DNA from: Ampullaceana balthica | Taxonomy: Eukaryota; Mollusca; Gastropoda; Lymnaeidae | Assembly: GCA_944989445.1 (NCBI GenBank) | Contig: CALYLW010000019.1 | Coordinates: 992,001 to 1,056,000 of the forward strand | Length of the DNA: 64,000 nt | Direction: 5' to 3' | In this document: piece by piece, positions 23,407 to 36,041 of the stretch | How the letters are laid out: each line of letters starts with the position of its first letter | How positions within the stretch are numbered: position 1 is the first letter of the stretch | Translations under genes and position numbers: made by a program | Notes under the pieces: model-generated | The model's input: only the letters and a program-made list of their open reading frames with translations | Told to the model about the DNA's origin: nothing | Database searches by the model: none

Positions 23407-25051
23407 TACATTAGTATGTTAACATACTTATACATTTACTTTCCTATTAAACTTCCATAATAGAAAAATCGTGTATTACGCTATCAAAATTAAAATTATT
23501 TGCAATATCTTGTTCCATGGACAGCATTGCAAGATTTCGTTGTCTTTAATCCCTCATTGTGGAAACGAAGATTTTTTATCAACTTCAGTTTGGAGAAGCT
23601 CCTTTCACAACTAGCAACACTGATAGCAATAGTTTAAAAAATTCTTAGCAAATTATAATGTTGGGTACAGAATTTTCCAATCTATACTGTTGAATAAATT
23701 TTAATAGATCAAATGTGCCTTTTCCCCCGTTTTTCTAACATAATGCCTCTTCTTGTAGTGTAGGTACAGCCATAAAAACATGGATCCTTTTTTTCCATAT
23801 TGAACTGTCAATTTCAATAAAGTAATTCATTTGATGTTCAAATGCTTCATTTAGTAGGTTACATGGTATTATATACGAATATTTTCTTGCAAGGAAATGC
23901 AACTCATCAAAGCGTTATTTTCTGTTCTTTTATAATTCCATCAATGGATTAAAAAAATTCTCGTTGTACTTCTTGTTTTAAATTTAAAGACAGAACCTCG
24001 TCTTCTGAATTTCCCCTACTCATATGTTTCTCCTTCTAACTAGGAGTTCAGTTGATATCTCCATCTCTTCACAAATTGTTTGGCTTATATAACAGCATTT
24101 TGTATTAGCACATCTCTTTGTTCCATGCAACGGCTTTGCTTTAATTTTTAAAAATGACGGGTTCTCATAAATTGAGATAACATACAAGAGAAAAAGACTG
24201 CATAGAATTGAGTAAAATTCCAGCATATGATCTCGTTTTCCTAGTTACTTCTTCAGATGTCAATTTTTCCAAGACGCTTGAAAGTTTAAAATATGTCTTT
24301 TTCGAAATTATTATGCCTATTGTGGAGTTTATTAACAGAGAAATTTGAATATTTACATATTCTTGTCATAAATCTTAATAATTTTCCATAAAATAGCTGA
24401 ATTCAAATTATTTATACATTACTATTACATTTACTTTAATTGGATATGCGTAACATGCTTAATGAATAAAGGCATTTTACTGAAAAACAAATTATGTGTG
24501 CTACTTTAATGCAATAAAAACAAAATAAATTTAATTTTTAATAACTTACTGAAAACTGAAACGATAATATAAATTACTACTTCCAAGTTAAACACAATAT
24601 TTGAGCCACCATGCCATGTAAGTACTTGTTCGCACATCATTCTGCGAAGTCGAAATTCCACGAAAAACTGTCGTGGCGATATTAATAGCACACACTATTC
24701 GGCCCGGCCGTGTTGTGTTTTTTTGGGTAGTTTTCTTATAAAAGCGTCATCTGTGTCTTATACCGCTTAGTTTTCCAAACAAATGGATACGTTTTTGAGC
24801 GTTTTAAAATTTTTGAACGGTTTTGCGTTAGCTATAATATCCACTATGTAATCAAACAAATGTTGTGCGAATCCGTTAATTAAGACTCGAAATTACGAAT
24901 ATTTTTGTTTCACCTTGGTTTTCCCCCTTCAAAAGAAAAAGGGCGTTTGTCGGTATTGGTTGTACTTTTCAAATGCCCACAAATGCCGCCCCTAAATGAG
25001 GGACGCCCGGGGCGGACCGCCCCCCCCCCTAGCTACGCCACTGGTTCATTA

Positions 25052-25911
25052 TTTAGTTCTTTGGGTAATCTAGCTGGTAATTAATCCGGACCAGAAGCAC
25101 TGTTTATTTTTAAGTTTATTTTTGCCTCTTTCTTCTACAGTTATATTGCCTATTTCTTCTGTTATTTAAGTTTATGTCATTGTCATGTTGAGCTGAAAAA
25201 ACTTATTGAAAATTAAAAAGTGTGCTTTGAAGATATAAGTATAAGCTTTGGAGTCATTTTAGGTTTCGTGTTTAGACCATGTAGTTGGGGTATTCCACTT
25301 TTAATTTATATATATTTAACAAAGGCCCCTAAGTTTTTATTGTCTTTGGAAATGCATTGTTTACATATACATTTTGGAGATTTCTTATGAGTTTTTGGGC
25401 TAAATCTTTGATTTTTAGTTTTAGGTATCATTTGTTCATTCTTTTTACGTCAGCTGCTTTAAATTTTGCAAATAAACTCTTATTTTGTTTACAAAGTTTC
25501 TCTAATTTAGTATTCAACTAGCCTTTGTTGATTTTATTTTATGTTTGTTTTGTTGGCACAAACTCTTTCCTTGTTGTTTTTAGAGTTGTTGTGATGGATT
25601 TTCCAAATCACTGCTGATGGGCTTTTTAAAATGTATTTACATTTGTACTTAGAAAATTAATTTGGAAGTATATTACTGCTTGCTGTGAGTTTAGAAAAAT
25701 GGTTATTGAATAGGTATAAGTGACCCTGAAAAAATGCCAAAAAATAACAGCTCACTCATATTCAGTTCAATAACCATTTTTCTTACAAGGCTGATTACAG
25801 TCCAACCCACTTATATCTTTGTTGTAAGTTTGCTATATCATATTTATTCAAGAGATAAATGAATCTTTCAGTTTTAGTATATTTAGATCTTTGCATTTTT
25901 ATGTTTTATTA
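25052..25911. other. AT-rich unique sequence with one perfect inverted repeat
   Basis: No gene recognised. An 18-bp perfect inverted repeat, AGAAAAATGGTTATTGAA at 25693-25710 and its complement at 25766-25783, could form a hairpin with a 55-nt loop. Confidence 0.5.
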
Positions 25912-28900
25912 TCTATATATATATATAAATCAATGTATGTATGTATGTATGTATGTATGTATGTATGTATGTATGTATGTATGTATGTATGTATGTATGT
26001 ATGTATGTATGTATGTATGTATGTATGTATGTATGTATGTATGCACGCACGCACGCATGCACGTATGTATGTATGTATGTATGTATGTATGTATGTATGT
26101 ATGTATGTATGTATGTATGTATGCATGTATGCATGTCTTTTAAAGCTGACTAAACCATTCATCCGATCGCCATGAAACTTTTGAGTACGCTCCCGGGATG
26201 GAAATAGGCTACTTTTTTCAAAATTTAACACTCATGGGGCGCCGGGGGCCCATAATGAGAATTTTTTCTTATGAGCTATATAAAAATTAATTTAGGGCTT
26301 AGCTGCTTGGAAAATGAATGGATCTTGACCAAACTTGGTACATAACAACTTGATAGACTATATTAAAGTACCATACGGCATTGAACTCCTAATGTCCGTT
26401 CCTTCGGGGCCGGGGGCCAAAATCTTTTTTTTTGTAAGCGTTAAATACTTTATTCCCGTTATGATTTACACGATCTTGAAAAGCATTGACTAATATATCT
26501 ATCATGATCCAGATTGAAATGAACACGTATTTTAAAGTTAATTTCTTGCACCGATTGGGCCCGGGGGCCCTTAATGTTGATTTTGCTAATCTTATCTATA
26601 TATATAAAAATCAAAGTATGTATGTATGTATGTATGTATGTATGTATGTATGTATGTATGTATGTATGTATGTATGTATGTATGTATGTATGTATGTATG
26701 TATGCATGTCTGTTATAGCTGACTAAATCATTCATCGGATCGCCATGAAACTTTTGGAATCTTTTGAGTACGCTCCCGGGATGGAAATAGGCTACTTTTT
26801 TTTCAAAATTTAACACTCATGGGGCGCCGGGGGCCCATAATGAGAATTTATTCTTATATGAGCTTTATAAAAATTAGTTTAAGGTTTAGCTGCTTGGAAA
26901 ATGAATGGATCTTGACCAAACTTGGTACATAACAACTTGATAGCCTATATTAAAAAAATATAGGGCACTAATTTCCTAATGTCCATTTATTCGGGGCCGG
27001 GGGCCCAAAATGTCTTTTTTCATAAACGTTTAAGATTTTATTCCCAATTCAATTATCAAAGATCTTGAGAAATATAGATAAATATAACCACTATAAAATT
27101 GATTGAAATAAATAGGTGTTTTGAAATTGATATCTTGCACGAATTGGGCCCTGGGGCCCTTAATGTCGTTTTTTGCTTATATGAGCTATTTAAAATTAGT
27201 TTATGCGTTAGCTACTGAGTAAATGATTGGATCTTAACCAAACTTTGTATATAAAAACTTGGTAGCCCATATTAAAATAACAAATGGCACTGCACTTCTA
27301 ATGTCCAATTGTTCAGGGCCGGGGGCCCCAAATGCCTTTTTTTGTATACTCTAAGATATTATTTCCCACTCAGATTTTAACGATCTTGAGAAATATATCC
27401 ATGAGGAAACTGAATTTAAATGAAAAGGTTTTCAAAATGTACATCTTGAACCGAATGGGCCCGGGGGCCCCTTAATGTATTTTTTCATTATATTAGCTAT
27501 ATAAAAATTAGTTTAAGTGTTAGATAATGAGAAAATAACTGGATTTTGACCAAACTCGGTATATAAAAACTAAAGAGCTTAAATTAAATTACTATAGGGC
27601 ACTGAACTGTAAATTTCCATTTCCTTGGGTCTGGGGGCTCTAAATGTGTGTTTTACTAACTTTTAATATTGTATTCCCCATTCAATTTTACACGATATTG
27701 ATAAATATAGATAAATATATTTGTTATGAAATTGATTGAAATTAACAGATTTTTAACTTCATATGCTAAACTGATAGGCCCATTGACCCTTAATGTAATT
27801 CCTTTTTTATATATATGTATTCCTTTTTTTTTACTGAGATCGTTGCAACGCACGACGGCTCTGCTAGTATATATATAAAAATCAAAGTGTGTATGTATGT
27901 ATGTATGTCCTTTATAGCTGACTAAATCATTCATCCGATCGTCATGAAACTTTGAAAGACTTTTGAGTACGCTCCTGGGATGATAATAAGCAACTTTTTT
28001 TGCAAAATTTAACACTCATGGGGCACGGGGGGGGGGCCATAATAGTATTTTTTTCTTATATGAGCTATATAAAAATAATTAGGTAAATTGATGGATCTTA
28101 ACCAAACTTTGTATATAAAAACTTGGTAGCCCATATTAAAATAAAAAGGGCATTGCACATCTAATATCCAATTGTTCAGGGCTGGGGGCCCCAAATGTCT
28201 TTTTTTTTCTAATATGTTTGAGATATTATTTGCAATTCTATTTTTAACGATCTTGAGAAATATATCCATGATGAAACTGAATTTAAATGAACAGGTTTTC
28301 AAAATATACACCTTGAACCGAATGGGCTCGGGTCCCCTTAATATATTTTTTCCTTATATATTAGCTACATAAAAAATATTGTAAGTGTTAAAAAATGGGA
28401 AAATAACTGGATTTTGACTAAACTCGGTATATAAAAACTTAACAGCCTGTATTAAATTACTATAGAGCACTAATTTCCTAATGTTCATTTCTTTGGGGCT
28501 GGGGGCCCAAAATGTCTTTTTTCATAAAATTTTAAGATTTTATTCCCCATTCAAGATTTAAATATCTAGATAAATATAGAGAAATATATCCACTATGAAA
28601 TAGATTGAAATAAACAGGTCTTTTGAACTTGATATCTTGCTCTAATTGGGCCCTGGGGCACTTATTGTCGTTTTTTGGTTATATGAGCTATATAAAATTA
28701 GTTTATGTGATAGCTACTGAGTAAATGAATGGATCTTAACCAAACTTTGTATATAAAAACTTGGTAGCCCATATTAAAATAAAAAAAGGGCATTGCACGT
28801 CTAATATCCAATAGTTCAGGACTGGGGCCCCAAATGTCTTTTTTTTCGAATATGTTTGAGATCTTATTTGCCATTCTATTTTTAACGATCTTGAGAAATA

Positions 28901-29520
28901 TATCCATGATGAAACTGATTTAAAATGAACAGCATGTTGAAATTTACATCTTACATTGATTGGGTCGGGGGCCCCAAATGTCTATTTTTCGTATATGTTT
29001 GAGATATTATTTGTCATTCTATTTGTACTGATCTTGAGAAATATATCCATGATGAAACTGAATTTAAATGAACAGGTTTTCCAAATGTACATCTTGAACC
29101 GAATGGGCCCGAGGGCCCCTTAATGTATTTTTTTTCTTATATTAGCGAAATAAAAATTAGTTTAATTGTTAGATAATGAGAAAATAACTGGATTTTGACC
29201 AAACGTGGTATATAAAAACTTAAGAGTCTATATTAAATTACTATAGGGCACAGAACTCCTAATGTCCATTTCCTCGGGACTGGGGGCCCTAAATTTGTTT
29301 TTACTAAACTTTTAGTATACATGTATTGTATTCCCCATTAAATTTTACACGATATTGAGCAAAATAGATAAATATATTTATATATTTGTAATGAAAATGA
29401 ACAGATTTTCGAACGTCATATGTTAAACTGATGGGCCCGGTGACCCTTAAAGTAATTTCTTTTTTATCTATATGTATTCCTTTTTACTGAGATCGTTGCA
29501 ACGCACGACGGGTCTGCTAG
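25912..29520 (+). mobile_element. head-to-tail Helitron array of about 315-bp modules
   Basis: Three 5' ends of the form (TC)TATATATATAAAAATCAA + TATG repeat lie at 25912, 26595 and about 27868. Two 3' ends, CGTTGCAACGCACGACG followed by CTAG, lie at 27864-27867 and 29517-29520. The third 5' end directly abuts the first 3' end. Between them a module starting near 'gatcttgaccaaac' recurs at 26321, 26908, 27230, 27541, 28094, 28410, 28732 and 29191, mostly 311-322 bp apart. Each module carries two GC clamps (ggggccgggggccc and gggcccgggggccc) in otherwise AT-rich DNA. No Rep/helicase protein is encoded. Confidence 0.85.
25928..26126. repeat. (TATG)n microsatellite in Helitron 5' end
   Basis: About 200 bp of TATG with a CACG interruption (26042-26062). 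A shorter tract at 26617-26705 occupies the same place in the next Helitron unit. Tyr/Val/Cys/Met and His/Thr/Ile/Tyr ORFs are artefacts. Confidence 0.97.
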
Positions 29521-29944
29521 TGTTTTATAAACTATACTCAGACTATATCTTGATCTTAGAGATTATTTCATATTCCAAAATTAGCCATAAACGGTTTTTT
29601 TTAATTAAAAAAAGAATGTAATTTTTTCTGGTAGCATTTTTAACTAATTGCACTAGGATAATGCTATATGTATTATACTATAAAAATAAAGGCTTATTCA
29701 TTTGATTAGTACATGTATTTTGGTGTTGATAACATCATTACTCTGACCTGAGTTTGAGTTTAGATTTACATGTAAATATATTTTAAAAGTTGTCTTTAAA
29801 ATTCTTGCGATATTTGAAACAAAAGACAAGAGAGGAATATAAATCCTATTAAATACATACTTAATTTCTAATTCCAAGAGAGCATTTTAAGATTTACATT
29901 TTACATCATTCTAAAATTAAGAAATATGCCAATTTTAAAAAAAA
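29521..29944. other. no recognisable feature
   Basis: AT-rich unique sequence between the Helitron array and a LINE tail. Confidence 0.4.
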
Positions 29945-30310
29945 ATGGCTGGAAAAGAACTTGTGCAATGAATCTCCAAGAGTAAAGTAGAAATAATACA
30001 TATGACAATTAATTCTAATTTTGAAATACAACACAAAGATAAATTAATACAACCCTCAGATAGGCATAAGGATTAAAAGATCTGTCTTATTCCACATGCA
30101 AGAACAAATTCATAAAAATTCTCCTTTTTTTCTCATCCGGAATTTGGCATGGAATGAGTTGCCTGAAGAAACCAGGAAAACCAAGACTTTATCAATATTT
30201 AAAACTCTAAAAAGAATGCAGGACTAGACACAAACCATAGATAATCGTAGGAAGCAATAATATTCTGTATAGGAGTGTCTCTAACAGATAAGATAATAAG
30301 ATAAGATCAT
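29945..30310 (+). mobile_element. LINE 3' fragment (copy of the family at 53590-54330)
   Basis: Decayed C-terminal coding (LAWNELPEETRKTKTLS, 30150-30205) followed by the same 3' UTR as the copy at 53590: 'gcaataatattctgtatag', then an (AGATA)n tail at about 30285-30310. Truncated at the 5' end, as is usual for LINEs, with frameshifts upstream. Confidence 0.8.
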
Positions 30311-31549
30311 TAACAAATAATTTGAGTTTTTTACTTAAAAGTTAGACCTTCTTCAAATTTATAATATCATTTTTTTTTAATGGTAGTGTATTCTCAAATA
30401 TGATTACATGTACCTAATTTTTGAAGATATTAGTTTTAAAAAGTTGTAAAAATTAAAAACCAAGGTTATTTCTAAATGTTAAAAAACTGGTCATCATATC
30501 TGTAGAGTATCAAGAAAATATTATATTATGAAACAATTGGGAAGACACGCATTTATTTAAAATGCAAGTTGGCACTAATAGAATTTGTTAAAATTAATTT
30601 CTTCATTTCATATTCTTTAAAAAGTTATTTTAACCCAAGATGTGATAAAATGTAAACTTTCTAATAAAATTTATGCTATATATGTTTTTCTCTATTTTTG
30701 GTGTGTTTTTTTTCAATTTTAACCACGTTTCATACACATTCTTTTTAACTAATTGGTTCTAATTTAATAATAATTTTAAGATTCAATGATTAACATATGA
30801 CAGATATTTATTTTTCAAATTACATTAAAATATTCTTACTTTGAAATACATTGCTTAAAATGAGAAAATGCAGCAATTAAACTTTAAAGCTTAAGGCTCA
30901 TTTTGGCATAATAACTTATATACTTTTTTGTTACATAATTACTATACTGAATTACTTAAATGATAAATTAATGGTATGTCTCAGTAAAACCTAAAAAATT
31001 GAAAATTTATATTTCCCTCTGCCAATAGAGTGGATTCTTTGCCCTTAAATTTGTAGCTGTAGCAATAAACAGACAACTGAAATTATTTATTTTTCTGAAC
31101 TTAACTGATATTTGTTTTAGTTTGATTGGGTGTGTGTGGGTCATAGAGGATTTATGTGGGTCAAAAAGTGTTTATGTGAAGTCATGAAGGTTTTCTAAGA
31201 TGTCAAAAAGACAGTGTCCCTCCCTATGGGGTAGTAAATGGTTACTGTAAAAAATCACTTTAGGTTTAGAACTTTAAAAAAATAATGACATTACATGTCA
31301 TGTACAAAAATTAGTATAAGTAGATTGAGTTGTGTACATTATTTCTCAAAGCATATCAATTCTTTCTTTAGTAAATGTTCAGCTATTCTTTATTAAATTA
31401 AGTTCTGAATTTAATATCCACTTATACAGAAACAAATAATTGTGTTTAAGTCAGGATTTTGTTAGAAAGGTTGGGAGGTTTAATCAATGTAAAGTCACAC
31501 AAAAATAGAGAATAAATACTTTTTTTTAAACGTTCTTTACCCTTATTTT
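30311..31549. other. AT-rich, no recognisable gene
   Basis: About 1.2 kb without a convincing ORF, repeat or element boundary. Confidence 0.4.
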
Positions 31550-31557
31550 TGTTATAT

Positions 31558-32312
31558 TAGGTTTGTTAACGATTAATTTAAATATAATAGTTAGCTTTTG
31601 AAAAATTAACGATTAATTAATCGTTAATTTCGATTAAAGCCAAAAATTGACATTTATGGTGTCATAAGTAACATTTATTAAACGTACTTGTCGAAAATCG
31701 AAATAACACTGGAATGTCTCCTTTATATGACATCTTTTAACATACATCGCAAACAGACAAGTGTTTTGACATTATTTGGTTCAAGTGATGAACGGTCTTA
31801 TTGACAATATAATCAGCCTAGCTGAACAATCGTCACATAGCTTTAGATTGTCTCAGCTGAAGTTTCTGATACTGTAGTGGATGTTTTGTTTGCAGGTGAT
31901 ATGTAAGCAAAGTGTTATAACCATGGTAGCAATGTTCCCTTTAAGCAGTGCAGCTGCGCAGATATTTGACAGACGCCACGCAGGAGTTAGAATCGCGCAG
32001 CCAATTTTGTAAAATATTGCACAAAAAATGGACGTTGTGCAACTTTGCACACGAGTTGTTTTTTTAACTTTGCACACGGACCAACGAAGCTTAGAGGGAA
32101 CATTGCATGGTAGGCAAACGTCAGTCGATAGTTTAAAACCTAAATGTATATGTAATCGTCCGGAAATTAGTTTATATTTATTGGCCGAAGTATTTTACTT
32201 TTTGACTTCCAGTACATTTATAAGTGGTGGGTCGATTAATCATTTTTAAAAATTTTAATCGTTAAAAAACAATGATTAATCGAGACATTGATCGTTAATT
32301 TCCGCAGCCCTA
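31558..32312. mobile_element. non-autonomous hAT-like element with TTAACGATTAA ends
   Basis: Left end TAGGTTTGTTAACGATTAA, right end TTAATTTCCGCAGCCCTA: inverted copies of TAGG..TG...TTAACGAT. Flanks TGTTATAT (31550-31557) and TTTTATAC (32313-32320) match at 6/8, an aged duplication. It holds the MITE at 31930-32105. Arms rich in 'cgattaatcg' are typical of some hAT ends. No transposase is readable. Confidence 0.65.
31930..32105. mobile_element. CAATGTTCCCT-family MITE, copy 4 (complete)
   Basis: Ends CAATGTTCCCTTTAAG and CTTAGAGGGAACATTG, a 16-bp inverted repeat with one mismatch. Perfect 8-bp target duplication CATGGTAG (31922-31929 and 32106-32113). 176 bp. It identifies the family of copies 15118, 16652 and 18590 as hAT-type MITEs. 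It is nested in 31558-32312. Confidence 0.95.
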
Positions 32313-32394
32313 TTTTATACCATTCAAGTTATTAATTTTGTTATTTTTTTTACTATGCCTATTTAGTTTAGTGATAAATTTGTTGGGTAACATA

Positions 32395-33206
32395 TAGTGA
32401 TGGGACGATACCAAAAAAATTTTAACGATTCCGATTCTACCCAATTATCCTGATTCCGATATGATTCCGATTCCTGGCCATTATTACATATATGTATTAC
32501 TGTGCCCAGGTATTAACATATTCAATTAATATAAACGTTGAGAATTGATTAGAAAAGTTTCTTAATTTGCTCTTGAAGCTTTACAATATGCTAGATAACA
32601 ATGTATTGGAAAGGTTTTATATAAACTCATCTATCAATGATCAATAATTTCATTTTGATAATACAAAGATGTAGTATTGAGTTCCAAATAATATAAATAA
32701 TTCCATTTTAATGAGAAAAACTTCATTCAGTTCAACCAGTTGATAGTAAGAATATCCATTTAATCATAGTCAAATTGAAGCACAAACAAATTATAGTGCA
32801 TAGACATAAGGGTCTCTCCAGTTGTTGGTTCTAAATGGTTTCTCTTTGGCGAGTATATATTGCCACCTACACTTAAAATTCTCTTTGTCTCTAATGACGA
32901 AGGCGGAACACATAAATACTTTCTTGAGAGGAGAGGCAAACTTGAAAGTTCTTCTTTGTTCCCTTTCCACCAGATAAGAGGATTCTCATTGTTTGCAATC
33001 AGTTTAAATGTTAGATACCTTGATATTTCTGTTGAAAATTGAATGAAAGTTTACCATGGCGCTGGGAGCGGCTCGTTGTAGTTAATCAGTTAAGAATTGT
33101 TTTGGTATCGGAATCGGTCTGAATTATTTAGTTCTGATACCGATTCCCGGTGCTTTGGAAAAGTCCCGATATTCTGATACGATTCTTATTAATCGTCCCA
33201 TCACTA
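32395..33206 (-). mobile_element. hAT deletion derivative with dimerisation-domain fragment
   Basis: Ends TAGTGATGGGACGAT and ATCGTCCCATCACTA with a perfect 8-bp target duplication GTAACATA (32387-32394 and 33207-33214). The minus strand (33001-32763) stays open through a hAT C-terminal domain: NPLIWWKGNKEELSSLPLLS, then RKYLCVPPSS, then SVGGNIYSPKRNHLEP. This is the ZBED1-type 'NPL.WW' and '..GN....KRN.L.P' signature. The domain is clean, but everything upstream is missing, so it is an internal-deletion copy of 812 bp. Confidence 0.92.
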
Positions 33207-33214
33207 GTAACATA

Positions 33215-33640
33215 TTTTAAAACAATTTTAAAATGAAATTTATCTATATATTTTTTTAATAAAATTTTTTGTTTTATATAAGGTAATCATCATAAAATAT
33301 AATTTTAATTTTTCTTACATTTTTATGAAATGTGTTCTGGCTTATAAGAAGCTGAAACTAACAATAATAATTAAAAAAAACTTTCACAGATTATTTAACA
33401 CTTTAACATGGCAGCTTTTAACAGAAAAAAATCAAAGAAACATAATTTTGTATCAGAGCCTGCAGTTAATTTCATAGATTGTAACTGAAAGTTTACATTA
33501 GAAAAAAATACAAATTTCTGAAATCATTTACACAATGGACTATGGAACTCCGTTTTTTCATCATTAAATTAAAAAGCAATGTAATGAGAACTCAGACAAT
33601 TTAGAGATGAGCAGAGCCAGAGATTGGTACATTTCTCTCT
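33215..33640. other. AT-rich, no recognisable feature
   Basis: No coding or structural signal seen. Confidence 0.4.
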
Positions 33641-33645
33641 CCTGT

Positions 33646-33855
33646 CATGTATTATCTATACAGATGCTCCTTCTATACAGCAGACCATAACTAGTGTCAG
33701 GTACCCATTTGGAGCTGGGTGGACTCAGGGACACCCTTGGCCCCGAGAATAAATCCCTGCCTTCACGCAGATTTGAACCCATGACCAATGGCACGCCAGC
33801 TGAAAACGCCAGCTGAAAGCGTTTGCCACTCGACCACCATTTCATTCGTGTTAAA
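33646..33855 (-). mobile_element. tRNA-derived SINE, copy 1
   Basis: On the minus strand the head reads 'tggtcgagtggcaaacgc' (A box) and 'ggttcaaatctgcg' (B box). The body 'ggtacctgacactag' and the tail 'agaaggagcatctgtatag' follow. It is shortened between body and tail compared with the copy at 41993-42275. Confidence 0.8.
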
Positions 33856-34975
33856 CATTGTGATTTATTCAATAGTTTAACTTTCATCTCTGGATAAGCA
33901 GCTAGAACAGTCAACATCCAGGGAACACCAATTTTCTTATCAAAATTTCAACTAATAATTAAATTTGTGTAAAAAAAACAAAACAATTCACATAATCACT
34001 CCTAATATTATAAACAACTAAATAAAAAAATCACAAGTCCTCAAAATCAGGAACTCCACGGCACCACGGTCCACAGCCTTTTGTCATGTCCTTTAATTAG
34101 TCTTAGTTTAGTCTTAGTACAAGTCCAAGTCATTTTCGAATCTCAAATTAATATTAATTAATCAAGCCAAATAAAAAACAATGGTTCATGAAAAACAATC
34201 TTCAACTTCAAATTTTAGCAATAAAGTAATAAAGTTTAAATAATTACATAAAATGTTATATATTTCGGATTCCTAAGGCGAAGGTCCAAGGTGGTTTCTG
34301 TTACTGTTATAAGTTATACTGTAATCATTGAGTACAGTAATAGTAAATAGTATAAGTATAGTATTTAGGAGGCTATTGAGTCAGTTAGTAAGAAGTTTAA
34401 TTTAATGTAGGCATTTGTAGGCATCATATAAATAATATCATCTTTTCATATTTTTTTAAGCAAACTTTATTACGATTTTGGCTCACCTCGATTTTAACTA
34501 TTATTTAATCAGTACATCAAAGCAATTAATCCTTATCAAGTGTTCTCGATCACCGTTCACCATCAGTGATCAGCCATCAGTCTTCAGCTCGGTGTTCAGT
34601 TGAGTTAACATCTTTTTCAAAACTGGACTCGAGATGAGTCTTCAGTAATTGAACTACATTATCAAGCAAATATGTTGAGTAGGAATGTTTTTACGCCATA
34701 ATTTTAAAAAAAAATGTTTGAGTATTTATTGAATTATAAAAAAAAACATCTAATACGGCTCACCTTCGTCTTGAAAAAGTCCAGTACAATTTTACAGTGG
34801 ATGCGATTCCAGACTCCAGAGAGTGACAGGAATATTTGTTTGCCAGGTAGTATACATAATAATGAAAAAAGAAATTGTAGGCCAAAATTTTAATGTACCT
34901 AAATCACCAGTTCTGTAACTTTGTCATATTATTCAAATTAATCAATTTTTTTACATTACATATGCTGCTACCTTC
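33856..34975. other. AT-rich, no recognisable gene
   Basis: About 1.1 kb without a supported feature. Local 'cagtgatcagccatcag' phrases near 34565 are too short to call. Confidence 0.4.
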
Positions 34976-35272
34976 CATATAGAAGATCAATGCGTCCTAC
35001 GTTCTTTTTATTAGAACACACAATTCATGGTGGCCTGTTTGGCAAGTGAAGCAGCAGCGTTCACAGGACACGGCTACGAGGGGATTGTGTTGCACAATGC
35101 ATAGCCGCCTTTATTTACCCCAGCTAATATGAATATCAGATACCTATCGTAGCTGGATGGACTCATTCATCGGGGTCACCCCCAGACCTTGCCTTTGTTC
35201 ATATAGAGACTCGAACCTGCGACTCTCAGTGTGACAGCCAAGCGAGTATGCCGCTCAACCTCCTTGCATTTT
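34976..35272 (-). mobile_element. tRNA-derived SINE, copy 2 (divergent)
   Basis: Minus-strand head with A-box-like 'ttgagcggcatactcgc' and B box 'ggttcgagtctc' (about 35205-35265). The body and the 'cgcattgatcttctatatgg' tail follow. It is more diverged than the other three copies and is possibly a separate subfamily. Confidence 0.7.
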
Positions 35273-35408
35273 TGGTATTAATTATTGTTAATATTTTAAA
35301 CAACAATATAATCTATATACAAATTTAAAAGTTTATTATTTAATTTTTTTTAAAATTATATTACTAATACATTTCGTTAGAAATTGAAGACTTATAAATT
35401 TAATATTA

Positions 35409-35687
35409 CTAGTGTATCACCCGTCAAAAATGACGGAAGTTTTCAAAAAAAAATACACGTCAGATTTAAAAATACCGTAATACAGAACTTTCATTTGTTT
35501 TATTTATTTTTATTTGATTCATTTATTATCATATTGAACAATTTTATGTGGATCGTTCGAAAAGTGTTATTTTTGGTGCAGCACTATAAAACAAAATCGA
35601 TCGCAGCGCCACCTAACAGCATTATAGATTTCGCAGCGCCACCTAGTTACATCCATACATACAGACAACGGGAATTATGTATATTGA
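35409..35687 (-). mobile_element. short non-autonomous Helitron
   Basis: Minus strand: starts TCAATATACATAATTCCCG after an A (35687), and ends with hairpin CCGTCATTTTTGACGG then GTGATACACTAG at 35412-35409 followed by T. The 279-bp interior has a duplicated 'gcagcgccaccta' block (35602 and 35632). Confidence 0.65.
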
Positions 35688-36041
35688 TAGTAATTGGTTA
35701 CACAGATAATTATATAACTTTCGAAACATTGTTACATTGTAAAAAAAATTTGAATTATTAACTAAAATGACGATTTTCCAAATTCTTATTAATAAATTTT
35801 AAAATTTTCCTTGTGTGCATAAAGAGAGTATCCAGGGACAAATAAATTCATATTTTAACTAGAGAATATTTTTCCGCTCTTTAACCACAATGATATTTTT
35901 TTTTAAATTATTTTCTTTAAGTGGCTGCATTCCCAGCAAGTTGTAATTGAAGTCTTTCAAAAGGTCAAAATGAAACAAATGTGGTTATTTTTGCATGTTC
36001 AGATTGACTACCAAAAAAGAAAAAAATCTACCGATATAAGG
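35688..36041. other. AT-rich, no recognisable feature
   Basis: Spacer before the nested hAT complex. Confidence 0.4.

Larger units (their letters stand above)
22469..25043 (-). mobile_element. 2.6-kb hAT transposon with degraded transposase
   Basis: 15-bp inverted ends CAGTGGCGTAGCTAG, flanked by GTTCATTG (22461-22468) and GTTCATTA (25044-25051), a 7/8 target duplication. The minus strand at about 23740-23455 keeps a decayed C-terminus: FDLLKFIQQYRLENSVPN, then SVASCERSFSKLKLIKNLR, then after a frameshift RQRNLAMLSMEQDIANNFNF. That is the hAT dimerisation domain and its conserved CERSFSKLK motif. The N-terminal half is not readable. Two MITEs lie inside (22529-22887 and 23245-23406), so it predates them. 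Confidence 0.85.

Noticed and set aside
25859..26816. Tyr/Val/Cys/Met and His/Thr/Ile repeat ORFs
   Set aside because: Frames of the TATG microsatellites on both strands.
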